Below are positions 1 to 9,505 of a DNA stretch of 64,000 nt, piece by piece; position 1 is the stretch's first letter; each line of letters begins with the position of its first letter. Both the position numbers and the translations under genes were made by a program. Origin of the DNA: Gammaproteobacteria bacterium (GTDB lineage: Bacteria > Pseudomonadota > Gammaproteobacteria > HK1); the NCBI GenBank assembly GCA_022824305.1, contig JAJEAD010000023.1:79919-143918 (forward strand), given 5' to 3'. The notes below the pieces were generated by a model. That model had not been told where the DNA came from, did not search any database, and saw only the letters and a list, made by a program, of their open reading frames with translations.

Positions 1-2
1 TC

Positions 3-515
3 GACATCGAGGTCGCCGGATTCCGGGTGGAAGGCGCGATCGGACAGGCCGGAGCGGGGGGGCTCCTGTGGTGGAGGATCGGAGCCCTGCGGCCCCGCGA
101 CCGGATCGAGGTGCGCCTCCGGCAGCTCGCGCTCGCATCGGCGGGCCACCCCCCCGCTTCGGCGCTTGCCGTGACCCTCGAGGAGGGATCGTGGAGCACC
201 ACCCCCCTCCCGGCGCCGGAGGACGCGCAAGAGGAGTTCGTCCGCTGGCTCGAAGCCTGGCGGCGGGGACAGGGCGAGCCGCTCCCCTTCTTTCCCGCGG
301 CCTCGTGGGCCTACGCCGAGCACATCGCCAGGCACGGGGAGGACGCCGCCGAGGAGGCGCGGAGCAAGGCGGAACAGGCGTGGTTCGGTTCGCCGTACCG
401 CCGCGGCGAAGTGGAAGAGCCCTACCTGGCGCTCGCGTTCGGGGAGGAGAGTCCGGTCACGGGCGCGTTCCGGGAGCTGGCGACGGAGCTCCTGGGGCCT
501 CTTGCGGGGGCCTGA
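3..515 (+). CDS. recC: Exodeoxyribonuclease V gamma subunit RecC, C-terminal part
   Basis: This is the end of RecC, the RecBCD subunit that reads Chi and splits the duplex. About 170 codons are visible and the reading frame is already open at the left edge, so the gene is cut by the window boundary, not broken. The visible part includes a W-R-I-G-A-L-R-P-R-D-R stretch followed by a Leu/Arg-rich helix, which fits the C-terminal nuclease-fold domain of RecC. Assignment rests mainly on context: recB begins 11 bases after the stop and recD follows recB, giving the order recC-recB-recD. The gene probably heads a single repair operon whose promoter lies outside the window. Confidence 0.85.
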   Translation, partial: DIEVAGFRVEGAIGQAGAGGLLWWRIGALRPRDRIEVRLRQLALASAGHPPASALAVTLEEGSWSTTPLPAPEDAQEEFVRWLEAWRRGQGEPLPFFPAASWAYAEHIARHGEDAAEEARSKAEQAWFGSPYRRGEVEEPYLALAFGEESPVTGAFRELATELLGPLAGA

Positions 516-526
516 GGCGGAGTGCG

Positions 527-3500
527 ATGACGACGGGCGCCGCACCGCTCACTCCGCTGGACCTCCCCCTCGATCGGCCCGGCACGGTCCTCGTGGAGGC
601 GAGCGCGGGCACCGGGAAGACCCACGCGCTGACGACCCTCGTCGCCCGGCTGGTGGTCGAGGAAGGACGGGGAGTCGACGAGATCCTCGTCGTCACCTTC
701 ACCCGCGCCGCCACCGCCGAGCTGCGGGACCGCATCCGGCGCACGCTCAAGTCGGCGCGGGAAGCGGTCCGGGCCGCGACGGAGCAACGCACCCCCGGCG
801 CCGAGCCCCAGGCCCGCGAGCTGCTGGAGCGATGGACGGGGCCGGCCGGAGGCGACCTCGACGTGTCGGCGCGCCGCCTCGACGCCGCGCTCCAGGACAT
901 CGACCGCGCGAGCGTGCACACCATCCACGGATTCTGCCAGCGGGTGCTCGGCGACCTCGCTTTCGAGGGCGCCTTCCCCTTCGGATTCGAAGTGAGCACC
1001 GACGACGAGGAGCTGACCTCGAGCGCGGTCCGCGACTTCTGGCGGCGGCGCTTCCATGACGCGCCTCCGGCGCTGGTGCGCTACGCGGCGGACAGCGGCT
1101 TTCTGCCCGCCGCGCTCGCCCGGTGGATCTCGGCGGGGCGGGCGAAGCCGGGGCTGCGCGTCACGGGGGCGGAGGCGCCGGCAGGTACGCCCGAGGCGCG
1201 GGAAGCCGGGTGGCGACAGGTGTTCGAGGACACCCGCGCCGCCTGGGAGGTGCACGGCGAAGCCTTCCGGCACGAGATGTGCGAAGGGGCCTGGCTGAAT
1301 CGCGGCCGATACCGCGTGCCCACCGTGCGGAAACGGCTGGACTTCGTCACCGCGTCCTTCGCTTCTCCCGAGCCGCGCCTGTGGGATGCGGATGTCGCCG
1401 CGTGGTTCGGACGGGAGAGGATATCCGGGGCCTGCCGAAAGAACGCCACCCTGCCCGACAATCCGCTCTTCGATGCCTTCGACCTTCTCGAGGAGGCGTC
1501 CCGGACGCTTCGCGACGCCTGCGACGGCTGGTTGCGATGGGCGCGCGGCGAGCTCATCGCCGAGGTCCGGTCGGCGGCGCGGCGCCGCGTCCGGGAGGAA
1601 CGCCGGCTGCGCTACGACGATCTGCTGGTCGAGGTCGAAGCGGCGCTGACGAGCCCGGGGGGCTTCCGGCTCGCCGAGAGCATCCGCCGTGCCCACCCCT
1701 GCGCGCTCATCGACGAGTTTCAGGACACCGACCAGGTCCAGGCGCGCATCTTCGACCGCGTCTACGGAGCGGCGGGACGAGCGGGCGGCGGCGAATCCCG
1801 TCCACCGGCCTCGCTCTTCGTGGTCGGGGATCCGAAGCAGTCCATCTACCGGTTCCGGGGGGCGGACATCTTCGCCTATCTCGGCACCCGGGGGCGGGCG
1901 AGCCGCGTCCTCGCCCTCGACCGCAACTGGCGCTCGGTGCCGGGCCTCGTCGCCGCGGTGAACGAGATCTTCGCCGCGCCCCTTCCCTTCGCCCTCCCCG
2001 ATATCGCGTACCGGCCGGTGGCGGCGGCGCGCGCCGAGGAGACGCCGGCGCGGGGCTCTCGAGAGGGTGCGTGCCCCCCCTTCGCTCTGCGGCTCCTGCC
2101 GCGCGGAGCGCTCGACCGGCCGTGGAGCAAGGGCGACGCGAGCCGGCTGGCGGCGGATGCGGCGGCGAGCGAGATCGCCGCCCTCCTCGAGCCGGAGACA
2201 GGGGACGCACGGGAGAGCGCGGCCGGCGGGGCCGCCGGGCACGGAGATGCCCTGCAGGGATCGGACATTGCGGTGCTCGTGCGCACCCGTCGCCAGGGAC
2301 GGCTCATCGCCAGGGCTCTCCGCGCGCGCGGAGTGCGCGCGGCCGAAGTGAGCGACGAGGACGTGTTCGACACCCGGGAGGCCGAGCAGCTCGAACGTCT
2401 GCTGCGTTGCCTCGCGGAGCCCTTGCCGGAACCGGAAGTGCGCGGCGCGCTCGCCGGCGACCTCTTCGCCCTCGACAGCGCCGACCTGATCGCCATGGAC
2501 GAAGACGACGAGGCGTGGAGCGAGTGGAGGGAGCGGCTGCAGGCCTGTCGTCGATGCTGGGAAACGCAGGGAGTCGGTGCGCTGCTGCTGCGCCTGCTCG
2601 AGCGCGAGGGGGGCGCGGAACGCCTGCTGGGTCAGCCGGAGGGCGCGCGGCGCCTCACCAACTACCGGCACCTCGCGGAGCGCCTGCTGGAAGCGGAAAG
2701 CGAGATGCGTCCGAGTCCCTCGGGCCTCGCGGCCTGGTTCGGACGGCGGCGGCAGGCGGAGGCGCGCGGCCGTGAGGAGAGCGGTCTCCTGCGCCTCGAC
2801 AGCGACGAGCGGCTGGTGCGGATCCTCACCGTGCACGGCAGCAAGGGACTGGAGTTTCCGGTGGTGTTCTGCCCTTTCGCATGGGACGCGCCGGATCCGG
2901 GACGCCGAGGGGCGGATCCCGACGTGGCCTACCACGAACGCAGCGACGAAGACTATCGGGAGGTCCTCGATCTCGACCCGGACGACGCGGCGCGCGGCGC
3001 GGCGCGCGTGGAGGAGTTCGCCGAATCGCTGCGCCTGCTCTACGTGGCGCTCACCCGCGCGAAGCGCCGGTGCATCGTGACCTGGGGACTCGTCAACGGC
3101 GCCCAGCGCTCCTCGCTCGCGTGGCTCCTCCACCGCGGCCCGGAGGCGGAAGCCGGCCTCGCGGATTCGGGCTCGGGGCAGGACATGCCACCGCCCGCTC
3201 CGGCGGATGCGGTCCGTGGGGGGGAATCACCCCATCGCCGCGAAGGCGCATCGGCGGTCGACGCCCGACAGGCAACGGGAGGGTTCGAAAGAGCGGTGGA
3301 GCCCGTTTCCCGCGAAGCGGTCGACGAAGGCGTCGCGACCCGGGCCTTCGCGGCTTCGCCCGGGCTCGCCGCCGCCCTCGACGCCGCCGAGCTCCGCTTC
3401 CGGGAGCTCGAATGGGACGAGTGGCGGGACGAGGTCCGGGCCCTTGCGGAGCGCTGCCCCGGAGCGGTCTCGGTGAGCGTGTCCGACCCTGCCGACACCC

Positions 3501-4513
3501 GCAGCGTGCCGCCGGCGGCACCTCCCTCCCCGGCGCTCGAGGCGCGCATCTCCCACCGGCCGCTTCAGCGCATCCGGCAGATGACCAGCTTCTCCGCCCT
3601 CTCGGCGGAAGGCGCGCGCGCCACCGGCGCCGCTGCGCGGGCGCTGGTCGAGCGCCCCGACCATGACGCCGGCGACACGCCTTCGCGCCGGGCCGGGGAG
3701 GAAGGCGGTGACGCCGAGGCGGGAGACGACGCCGCGCGCGATGCGTTCACCTTCCCGCGGGGCGCCGCGGCGGGCTCCTGCGTGCATCGCGTCTTCGAGA
3801 GGCTCGACCGCGTAGCGGCGGGAGACAGCGCTCCCGACCTCGACATGCTCTGCCGGGACGCGTTGCGGGACTACGGCTTCGAGGACGAGTGGCAACCGGT
3901 CCTTCGCGCCATGATCGAGCGCACTCGGGCGCTGCGCCTTCGGGAGTCCCCGGCGCGCGGCGCGAGCGACGAGGCCGGGTTCCGGCTGGCGGGACCGGCT
4001 GCCCGCATCGCCGAGATGGAGTTCCACTTCCCGGTCACCGGTCTCGTCCGGAGCCGACTCGCGGACTGCCTCGGCGAGCACGGCTATCCGCACCCCTTCG
4101 GAGACGACGCGGGAAGCGGTGCACGCGGGGGGGCGCAGGCATCGATCGACGGATTCCTCCGGGGCTTCGTCGATCTGACGATCGAGCACGAGGGGCGCTG
4201 GTACGTCATCGACTACAAGTCGAACTGGCTCGGAGCGCAAGCGGCGGACTATGCACCGGCGGCGCTGCGGCGAGCGACCTTCGCGAGCGGCTATCCGCTG
4301 CAGTACCTCATCTACCTGGTGGCGCTGCACCGTCACCTCGGAGTCCACCTTCCCGGCTACGACTACGAACGGCACCTGGGAGGCGCGTTCTACCTGTACG
4401 TGCGCGGCATCGATCCGGCGGCGGGGATGAGCCGGGGGGTGTACTTCGACCGGCCTCCGCGGGCCTGCATCGAGGCGCTGGACGGCTGCTTCCGGGGAGC
4501 GGCGCGACCATGA
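527..4513 (+). CDS. recB: Exodeoxyribonuclease V beta subunit RecB (helicase-nuclease)
   Basis: RecB is the 3'-5' helicase and only nuclease subunit of RecBCD, which processes double-strand breaks. The ATG at 527 follows a GGAG at 519-522; the frame is open further upstream but overlaps recC. Superfamily 1 motifs appear in order: Walker A EASAGTGKT (Lys31), DEFQDTD near residue 396, DPKQSIYRFRGAD, a VHGSKGLEFPVVF motif and LYVALTRAK. The nuclease domain keeps its metal site: Asp1216 in GFVDL and Asp1229/Lys1231 in IDYKSN. At 1,328 residues it is longer than the roughly 1,180 of the E. coli protein; the excess looks like Pro/Gly/Ala-rich linkers before the nuclease domain (about residues 870-960). 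The stop overlaps the recD start (ATGA). Confidence 0.95.
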   Translation: MTTGAAPLTPLDLPLDRPGTVLVEASAGTGKTHALTTLVARLVVEEGRGVDEILVVTFTRAATAELRDRIRRTLKSAREAVRAATEQRTPGAEPQARELLERWTGPAGGDLDVSARRLDAALQDIDRASVHTIHGFCQRVLGDLAFEGAFPFGFEVSTDDEELTSSAVRDFWRRRFHDAPPALVRYAADSGFLPAALARWISAGRAKPGLRVTGAEAPAGTPEAREAGWRQVFEDTRAAWEVHGEAFRHEMCEGAWLNRGRYRVPTVRKRLDFVTASFASPEPRLWDADVAAWFGRERISGACRKNATLPDNPLFDAFDLLEEASRTLRDACDGWLRWARGELIAEVRSAARRRVREERRLRYDDLLVEVEAALTSPGGFRLAESIRRAHPCALIDEFQDTDQVQARIFDRVYGAAGRAGGGESRPPASLFVVGDPKQSIYRFRGADIFAYLGTRGRASRVLALDRNWRSVPGLVAAVNEIFAAPLPFALPDIAYRPVAAARAEETPARGSREGACPPFALRLLPRGALDRPWSKGDASRLAADAAASEIAALLEPETGDARESAAGGAAGHGDALQGSDIAVLVRTRRQGRLIARALRARGVRAAEVSDEDVFDTREAEQLERLLRCLAEPLPEPEVRGALAGDLFALDSADLIAMDEDDEAWSEWRERLQACRRCWETQGVGALLLRLLEREGGAERLLGQPEGARRLTNYRHLAERLLEAESEMRPSPSGLAAWFGRRRQAEARGREESGLLRLDSDERLVRILTVHGSKGLEFPVVFCPFAWDAPDPGRRGADPDVAYHERSDEDYREVLDLDPDDAARGAARVEEFAESLRLLYVALTRAKRRCIVTWGLVNGAQRSSLAWLLHRGPEAEAGLADSGSGQDMPPPAPADAVRGGESPHRREGASAVDARQATGGFERAVEPVSREAVDEGVATRAFAASPGLAAALDAAELRFRELEWDEWRDEVRALAERCPGAVSVSVSDPADTRSVPPAAPPSPALEARISHRPLQRIRQMTSFSALSAEGARATGAAARALVERPDHDAGDTPSRRAGEEGGDAEAGDDAARDAFTFPRGAAAGSCVHRVFERLDRVAAGDSAPDLDMLCRDALRDYGFEDEWQPVLRAMIERTRALRLRESPARGASDEAGFRLAGPAARIAEMEFHFPVTGLVRSRLADCLGEHGYPHPFGDDAGSGARGGAQASIDGFLRGFVDLTIEHEGRWYVIDYKSNWLGAQAADYAPAALRRATFASGYPLQYLIYLVALHRHLGVHLPGYDYERHLGGAFYLYVRGIDPAAGMSRGVYFDRPPRACIEALDGCFRGAARP

Positions 4514-6405
4514 GCGCAGGCGCTTCCCGCGGACCCCGCGCCGGGACCGGCCGCTCCGGGGGATCGGGGCGCGGATCGCTCGAGGCCCGCGGCGCAGCCG
4601 CGGCCGCGAGCGCGCTGGACGACCTGCACGCCCGAGGGCACCTCGCCGACATCGATCGCCATTTCGGCGCTTTCGCGGCCGAGATCGACGGGGGCGGAAG
4701 CGCGGTGGCGCTGGCGGCGGCGCTCGCGAGCGCGCGCGCCCGGGAGGGGCACACCTGCCTGGCGATGGAGTCGCTGGCGGGCTCGCACTGGCCGGATGTG
4801 GATGGAGTGGCGCTCCCGGATCTCGCCCCCTGGCTCGAATCGCTCGCGGCCAGCCCCGCGGTGCGCGCGGGCGACGCGAACGAGCGGCGGCCGCTGGTGC
4901 TGGACGCCCGGGGCCGGCTCTACCTGGAGCGGCTGTGGGCGGCGGAGCGGCAGGTGGAACGCGAGGTCCAGGCGCTCGCGCGTCCGCTCGCTGCGGACCT
5001 CGCTCCGGACCCGGAGCGTCTCGACGCGACGCTCGATCGCTTCTTCCCCCGCGACGCCCCGAGCGCGCGCCCCCGGGCCGCGGCCCGAGCCGCCGCCCTG
5101 CACCGCCTGTGCCTGGTGACCGGGGGACCGGGCACCGGAAAGACCACGACGGTCGCCGGGATCGTCGCTCTCCTCGTTGCCCTCGGCCTCGCGGCGCCGG
5201 GCCGCATCGCGCTGGCCGCCCCCACCGGCAAGGCGGCGGCACGACTCCAGGAGTCGATTCGGGAACGCGACCGCGAGCTCGCGGCCACCGTGCCCGCCCT
5301 CGCGGAGTTCGCGGCGGAGGCGTCCACCCTGCACCGTCTGCTCGCGGGACTCGGAAGAGCGGGCGGCGAGCTCTCCGTGGACGCTCTCGTCGTGGACGAA
5401 GGATCGATGGTGGATCTCTCCCTCATGGGACGGATGCTCGCGGCCCTGCCGGAGGGCGCGCGCCTCATCCTCCTCGGCGATGCGTCGCAGCTCGCTTCGG
5501 TGCAGCCGGGCGCGGTGTTCGCCGACCTGTGCGGGGCGGACGAAGCCCCCGACTCCCCCCTTCGCAGCTGCGTGGTGCGCCTCGATCACAACTGGCGCTT
5601 CGACGAGGCGGGCGGAGTGGGGCGTCTCGCAGCCGGGATCGTGCGCGGCGACGCCGGTGCGGCGCTCGCGGCCCTCGAGGATCCGGAGGAGGTCGACACC
5701 GAGCTCCGCCTCCTTGCCGACGAGGCCGGGTTCGCGCGCATCGCCAACGCCTTCGCCGAGGAGCAGGCGGCGCCGCTCGTGCGCGCCATGCGCGATGGGA
5801 ACGCCGGCGGCGGCGGGTCAGTCCCCGCATCCGGCCCCTTCCGGCGCTTCCAGGTGCTCTGCGCGCACCGCTCGGGTCCCTTCGGCTCGGAGCGCTTCAA
5901 CGCGCTGGTGGAACGACGGCTGCGCACCCGGGGCCTGGCGCCGGCGGAAGACGAGTTCTACCCCGGGCGCCCCCTCATCGTCACGCGCAACGACCGCCGG
6001 ACCGGACTCTCCAACGGCGACACCGGCGTGGTAGTCCTGGACGCGCGCGGGCGGCGGCGGGTCCGCTTTCCCGAGCTGCGCGACGAGCAGGGGCGGCCGC
6101 GCCTCGTGTCGCCGGCCCGCCTCCCCGCCCACGAGAGCTGTTTCGCGCTCACCGTGCACCGCGCGCAGGGCTCGGAGTACGACGAAGTGGCCGTGGTCCC
6201 GGGACCGGCCGCCTCGCGGGTCGCCACCCGCGAGCTGCTCTACACCGCGGTGACCCGCGCCCGCCGGCGGGTCGTCGTCCACGGCACCCGTGAGAGCATC
6301 GCCGCCGCGCTCGGGCGAAGGACCGATCGCAGCTCCGGGCTGCGCGATGCCCTCATGGGACACGGCGCCGGCGAGCACCGGCGGGGGACTGCGCTCGAGC
6401 GCTGA
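4510..6405 (+). CDS. recD: Exodeoxyribonuclease V alpha subunit RecD (5'-3' helicase)
   Basis: RecD is the fast 5'-3' helicase of RecBCD. The ATG at 4510 overlaps the recB TGA by four bases, so translation is coupled. The 631-residue protein has an Ala-rich N-terminal domain, Walker A TGGPGTGKTTT (Lys211), APTGKAAARLQ (motif Ia), VDEGSMVDLSLM (Walker B), GDASQLASVQPG (motif III), a DHNWRF motif and the C-terminal pair FALTVHRAQGSEYDEV and LLYTAVTRAR. Length and motif order match RecD. It is the last gene of the cluster; the next gene starts about 220 bases later and is unrelated, so the operon probably ends here. Confidence 0.95.
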   Translation: MSAGASRGPRAGTGRSGGSGRGSLEARGAAAAASALDDLHARGHLADIDRHFGAFAAEIDGGGSAVALAAALASARAREGHTCLAMESLAGSHWPDVDGVALPDLAPWLESLAASPAVRAGDANERRPLVLDARGRLYLERLWAAERQVEREVQALARPLAADLAPDPERLDATLDRFFPRDAPSARPRAAARAAALHRLCLVTGGPGTGKTTTVAGIVALLVALGLAAPGRIALAAPTGKAAARLQESIRERDRELAATVPALAEFAAEASTLHRLLAGLGRAGGELSVDALVVDEGSMVDLSLMGRMLAALPEGARLILLGDASQLASVQPGAVFADLCGADEAPDSPLRSCVVRLDHNWRFDEAGGVGRLAAGIVRGDAGAALAALEDPEEVDTELRLLADEAGFARIANAFAEEQAAPLVRAMRDGNAGGGGSVPASGPFRRFQVLCAHRSGPFGSERFNALVERRLRTRGLAPAEDEFYPGRPLIVTRNDRRTGLSNGDTGVVVLDARGRRRVRFPELRDEQGRPRLVSPARLPAHESCFALTVHRAQGSEYDEVAVVPGPAASRVATRELLYTAVTRARRRVVVHGTRESIAAALGRRTDRSSGLRDALMGHGAGEHRRGTALER

Positions 6406-6624
6406 AGGGCATGAGACCCAAGCCTTCGAGGGGCGTGGAGGCCCACTGTCGCGGTCGGGCAGACGCCGTATGCGCGCGCCCTCCCGGTGCGCCGAAGCGG
6501 GACCCTCGCCGGTCGGGAGACGCCGGAGCACCGGAGCGCTTCGGCCCTCTCCCCGCCGGCCGGACTTGATCCCGACGGAGGCGCTCGCGACATTAGCCGC
6601 GAGCCCGCCGCGGAGAACCGGCCG

Positions 6625-7533
6625 ATGACCGCGATCTCGACCGACGAGTCCTACACCATCGCCCCGCCCGACCCCCGTGACGGGCACATGCCGCCCGACC
6701 ATGACTTGCGCGACGGGCAGCCGCTTTCCGAGGGCGCGGTGCGGCAGTTCGAGGCGGAGGGCGTGGTGTGTCTGCGCAACGTCATCGACGTCCCGACCAT
6801 CGACGCGTTGCGCGACGAGGCCGACCACGCGGTCGCGAACCCGAGTCCCGAGGCGCGCTTCGTCCGGACTCCCGGCAACCCGGCGCTGTTCTTCTACGAG
6901 TTCGATCTCTGGACCCGCTACCCGGTGCTCGAGCGCGTGCTCTTCGAGAGCCGGATCGCGGACGTGGCGATGGCGCTGATGCGTTCCGACGCCGTCTCGC
7001 TGCACTACACCAACACCTTCGTCAAGGACGGCGGCGCCGTGGACAAGCCGACCCCCTGGCACGAGGACGCCTCCTATCACCGCATCATGGGCAGGAACGC
7101 CATCGCGCTCTTCCTCGCCTACGACCGGATGCCGGCCGAGACCACGCTCAAGTTCAAGCGGGCCTCGCATCTCAAGCCGGACCCCATCTACATGGGCTCC
7201 ACCTTCATCAAGGGGGTGGAGTACGGAAGCTGGATGGAGGACCACATTCCGATGCCGAGCCAGGACGAGCTGGACCGGCGCTTCCGCACCGTCTACTGGG
7301 CGGTCAAGCCGGGAGACGTGCTCGCGTTCACCCAGCGCACCCTCCACGCGGGGCCGGCCAACACCCTCCCGACCCGGCGCCACGCCACCTCCTTCAACGT
7401 CATCGGCGACGGCGCGCGCTACGATGCCCGCCCCGGCCCGGTCGATGCGCCGGGAGGCCTCGACCCCGACCTGCCGCACGGGTCGATCCCGCGCGGCGCG
7501 CGCTTTCCCGCCCTGCGCGGACAGCTCGGCTAG
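6625..7533 (+). CDS. Phytanoyl-CoA dioxygenase (PhyH) family protein
   Basis: A non-heme Fe(II)/2-oxoglutarate dioxygenase of the PhyH family, 302 residues. The facial triad is visible: His146 and Asp148 in PTPWHEDASYH, and His241 in TLHAGPAN, with Arg251 or Arg252 in the following TLPTRR as the likely 2-oxoglutarate anchor. The ATG at 6625 (MTAIS) was chosen because upstream codons lack family character. The substrate cannot be told from sequence; bacterial PhyH proteins hydroxylate varied small molecules. An amidohydrolase follows 91 bases downstream on the same strand. A second PhyH paralogue lies at 47320-48204 with the same spacing of triad residues but low overall resemblance. Confidence 0.85.
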   Translation: MTAISTDESYTIAPPDPRDGHMPPDHDLRDGQPLSEGAVRQFEAEGVVCLRNVIDVPTIDALRDEADHAVANPSPEARFVRTPGNPALFFYEFDLWTRYPVLERVLFESRIADVAMALMRSDAVSLHYTNTFVKDGGAVDKPTPWHEDASYHRIMGRNAIALFLAYDRMPAETTLKFKRASHLKPDPIYMGSTFIKGVEYGSWMEDHIPMPSQDELDRRFRTVYWAVKPGDVLAFTQRTLHAGPANTLPTRRHATSFNVIGDGARYDARPGPVDAPGGLDPDLPHGSIPRGARFPALRGQLG

Positions 7534-7624
7534 CCGCCCGGGGCTCGACACCCACGCCCCGCCTCGTGAGGGGATGAATGGCCGGGCGCATCAGGTGCGT
7601 CCGGCCGCCGGCAGGAGCTCAAGA

Positions 7625-9265
7625 ATGTCGAAGATCACCGTCTTCACCGCGCGGCGCGTCCACACCATGAACCCTTCCATGCCGCGGGCGAGCGCGGTGG
7701 CGGTGCGCGAGGGGCGCATCGTCGAGGCGGGGACCCTGGAGACGCTCTCGCCCTGGCTCGACGCGCACCCGCACGTCGTGGACCGGCGCTTCGAGCACCA
7801 CGTCCTGCTGCCCGGCTTCATCGACCCGCATCTCCACCCGTCGATGGCCGCGGTGCTGCTGCCGCTCCACTTCATCACCGCGATGGAGTGGCGCCTGCCG
7901 TGGGGCACGGTGGCGCCCACGCGCGGGGAGGGGGCCTACCGGGCGCGCCTGCGGGACATCGAGGGCTCGATCGCCGACCCCGCCGAGCCCCTCATCACCT
8001 GGGGCTACCACCAGATCTGGCACGGAGCGATGGGGCGCGAAGTGCTCAACGGAATCTCCACTCGCCGGCCGGTGGTGGTCTGGCAGCGCTCCTTCCACGC
8101 GCTCTACGCAAACGACGCCGCCCTGCGCTGGATGGAGCTCGACGAGGAGACCCTCGAGCGCCACCCGCAGATCGACGCCGCGACCGGCCACTTCTTCGAG
8201 ACCGGTCTCGCCGTCGCCGAAGTCCGCATGCTCCCGCACCTGCTCGAGCCGAAGCGCTTTCGGGACGGACTGCGGCGCGTGCGCCAGGTGGTGCACTCAG
8301 GCGGACACACCACCATCGCTGACATGGCCTTCGCGCTCTTCGACCAGGAGCAGGAGTGGACGGCGCTCCGCGACGTGCTCGACCGCGAGGACACCCCATT
8401 CCGGGTGCACATGGTGCCGCGCCTGCGGGACCCCGGTGGCGACGGCCTCGAGGCCGAGGTCGTGCGCGTCCGGGCGCTCGCCGGGCGGAACACCACGCGC
8501 CTCGCCTTCCACGACCACGTGAAGCTCTTCACCGACGGCGGATTCTTCGCAGAGCTGATGCAGGTGGCGGAGCCCGGCTTCATCGATGGCCACCACGGCG
8601 AGTGGATGATGGCGCCGGAACGCTTCGAGGCGCTGGCGCGGGCCTTCTGGAACGAGGGGTACCGCATCCACGTGCACTGCACCGGGGACCTCGGGCTGGA
8701 GCTCGCGATCGAGGTGCTGGCGAAGCTCCAGTGGGAGCGCCCGCGCTTCGACCACCGCTTCACCATCGAGCACTTCGGACTCTCGACCCCGGAGCAGATT
8801 CGCCGTCTCGCGCGCCTCGGCGGACTGGTCTCCGCCAACGTGTACTACGTCCACGAGCTGGCCGACGCCTACTGGAAGCACAGCGTCGGCTACGAGCGCG
8901 CGACCCGGATGGCCCGGCTCGCCACGGTGGCGCGCGAAGGAATCCCGCTCGCCCTGCACTCGGACTTCACCATGGCTCCCGCCCAGCCGCTGAACCACGC
9001 CTGGGTCGCGGTCAACCGGATCTGCGAATCCGGAGAGGTGGCCGGCCCGGAGGAACGGCTCAGCGTGGAGCAGGCGCTTCGCGCCATCACCATCGACGCC
9101 GCCTTTGTGCTCGGCATGGAGGACGAGGTCGGCAGCATCCGGGCCGGGAAGCGGGCCGACTTTACGGTGCTGGAGGCGGACCCCTTCGAGGAGCCGGCGG
9201 AGGCGCTCAAGGACATCCCGGTGTGGGGCACGGTCTTCGAGGGGCGGCCCTTTCCGGTTCGATGA
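7625..9265 (+). CDS. Amidohydrolase family 3 (YtcJ-like) metal-dependent hydrolase
   Basis: A 546-residue TIM-barrel amidohydrolase of the YtcJ/amidohydrolase-3 group. The N-terminal beta-sandwich (residues 1-60, DRRFEHHVLLPGFIDPHLHP) leads into the metal motif His69-Leu-His71. Further on come HVHCTGDLGLELAIEVL, DHRFTIEHFGLSTPEQI and ALHSDFTMAPAQPL, the other barrel-end metal and catalytic positions, and a C-terminal VGSIRAGKRADFTVLEADPF typical of the superfamily. The ATG at 7625 begins the domain exactly; the frame extends upstream without homology. Family members hydrolyse amides or deaminate cyclic substrates, and the actual substrate is unknown here. Confidence 0.85.
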   Translation: MSKITVFTARRVHTMNPSMPRASAVAVREGRIVEAGTLETLSPWLDAHPHVVDRRFEHHVLLPGFIDPHLHPSMAAVLLPLHFITAMEWRLPWGTVAPTRGEGAYRARLRDIEGSIADPAEPLITWGYHQIWHGAMGREVLNGISTRRPVVVWQRSFHALYANDAALRWMELDEETLERHPQIDAATGHFFETGLAVAEVRMLPHLLEPKRFRDGLRRVRQVVHSGGHTTIADMAFALFDQEQEWTALRDVLDREDTPFRVHMVPRLRDPGGDGLEAEVVRVRALAGRNTTRLAFHDHVKLFTDGGFFAELMQVAEPGFIDGHHGEWMMAPERFEALARAFWNEGYRIHVHCTGDLGLELAIEVLAKLQWERPRFDHRFTIEHFGLSTPEQIRRLARLGGLVSANVYYVHELADAYWKHSVGYERATRMARLATVAREGIPLALHSDFTMAPAQPLNHAWVAVNRICESGEVAGPEERLSVEQALRAITIDAAFVLGMEDEVGSIRAGKRADFTVLEADPFEEPAEALKDIPVWGTVFEGRPFPVR

Positions 9266-9315
9266 GCGCGGCCGCTCCCGCCAAAGTGAGGAAAAGTGGC
9301 TTCCGTAACCATCTC

Positions 9316-9340
9316 CGTCATTCCGGCATGAGCGGGAATC
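9316..9340. repeat. REP-like palindrome
   Basis: Intergenic imperfect palindrome of the 'CGTCATTCC...GGGAAT' type, with ATTCCGGC pairing with GCGGGAAT around an ATGA loop (one mismatch). It lies between two same-strand genes, as extragenic REP hairpins of proteobacteria do. Only one clear copy was seen in this window, so repetitiveness is assumed from the class. Confidence 0.45.
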
Positions 9341-9505
9341 AACGAGAACAGGTGCGCGGTCGGTCCTTCCATCCCGAATGAATGGCGCCCGAGAGAGACG
9401 AGTGCTCGACGCAAGAGCATCTCCACCGACAGTCGCAGCCTTGGCGGCGGGCACGGCACGCAGGAACGGAGTGCGGCCAGGCCGGCGTTCCGTCAGCCTT
9501 GAGCG

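Noticed and set aside
422..3133. A very long open frame on the minus strand opposite recB
   Set aside because: It lacks recognisable domains and mirrors recB codon structure; in GC-rich DNA such antisense frames arise because stop codons are rare. The plus strand encodes intact RecB motifs.
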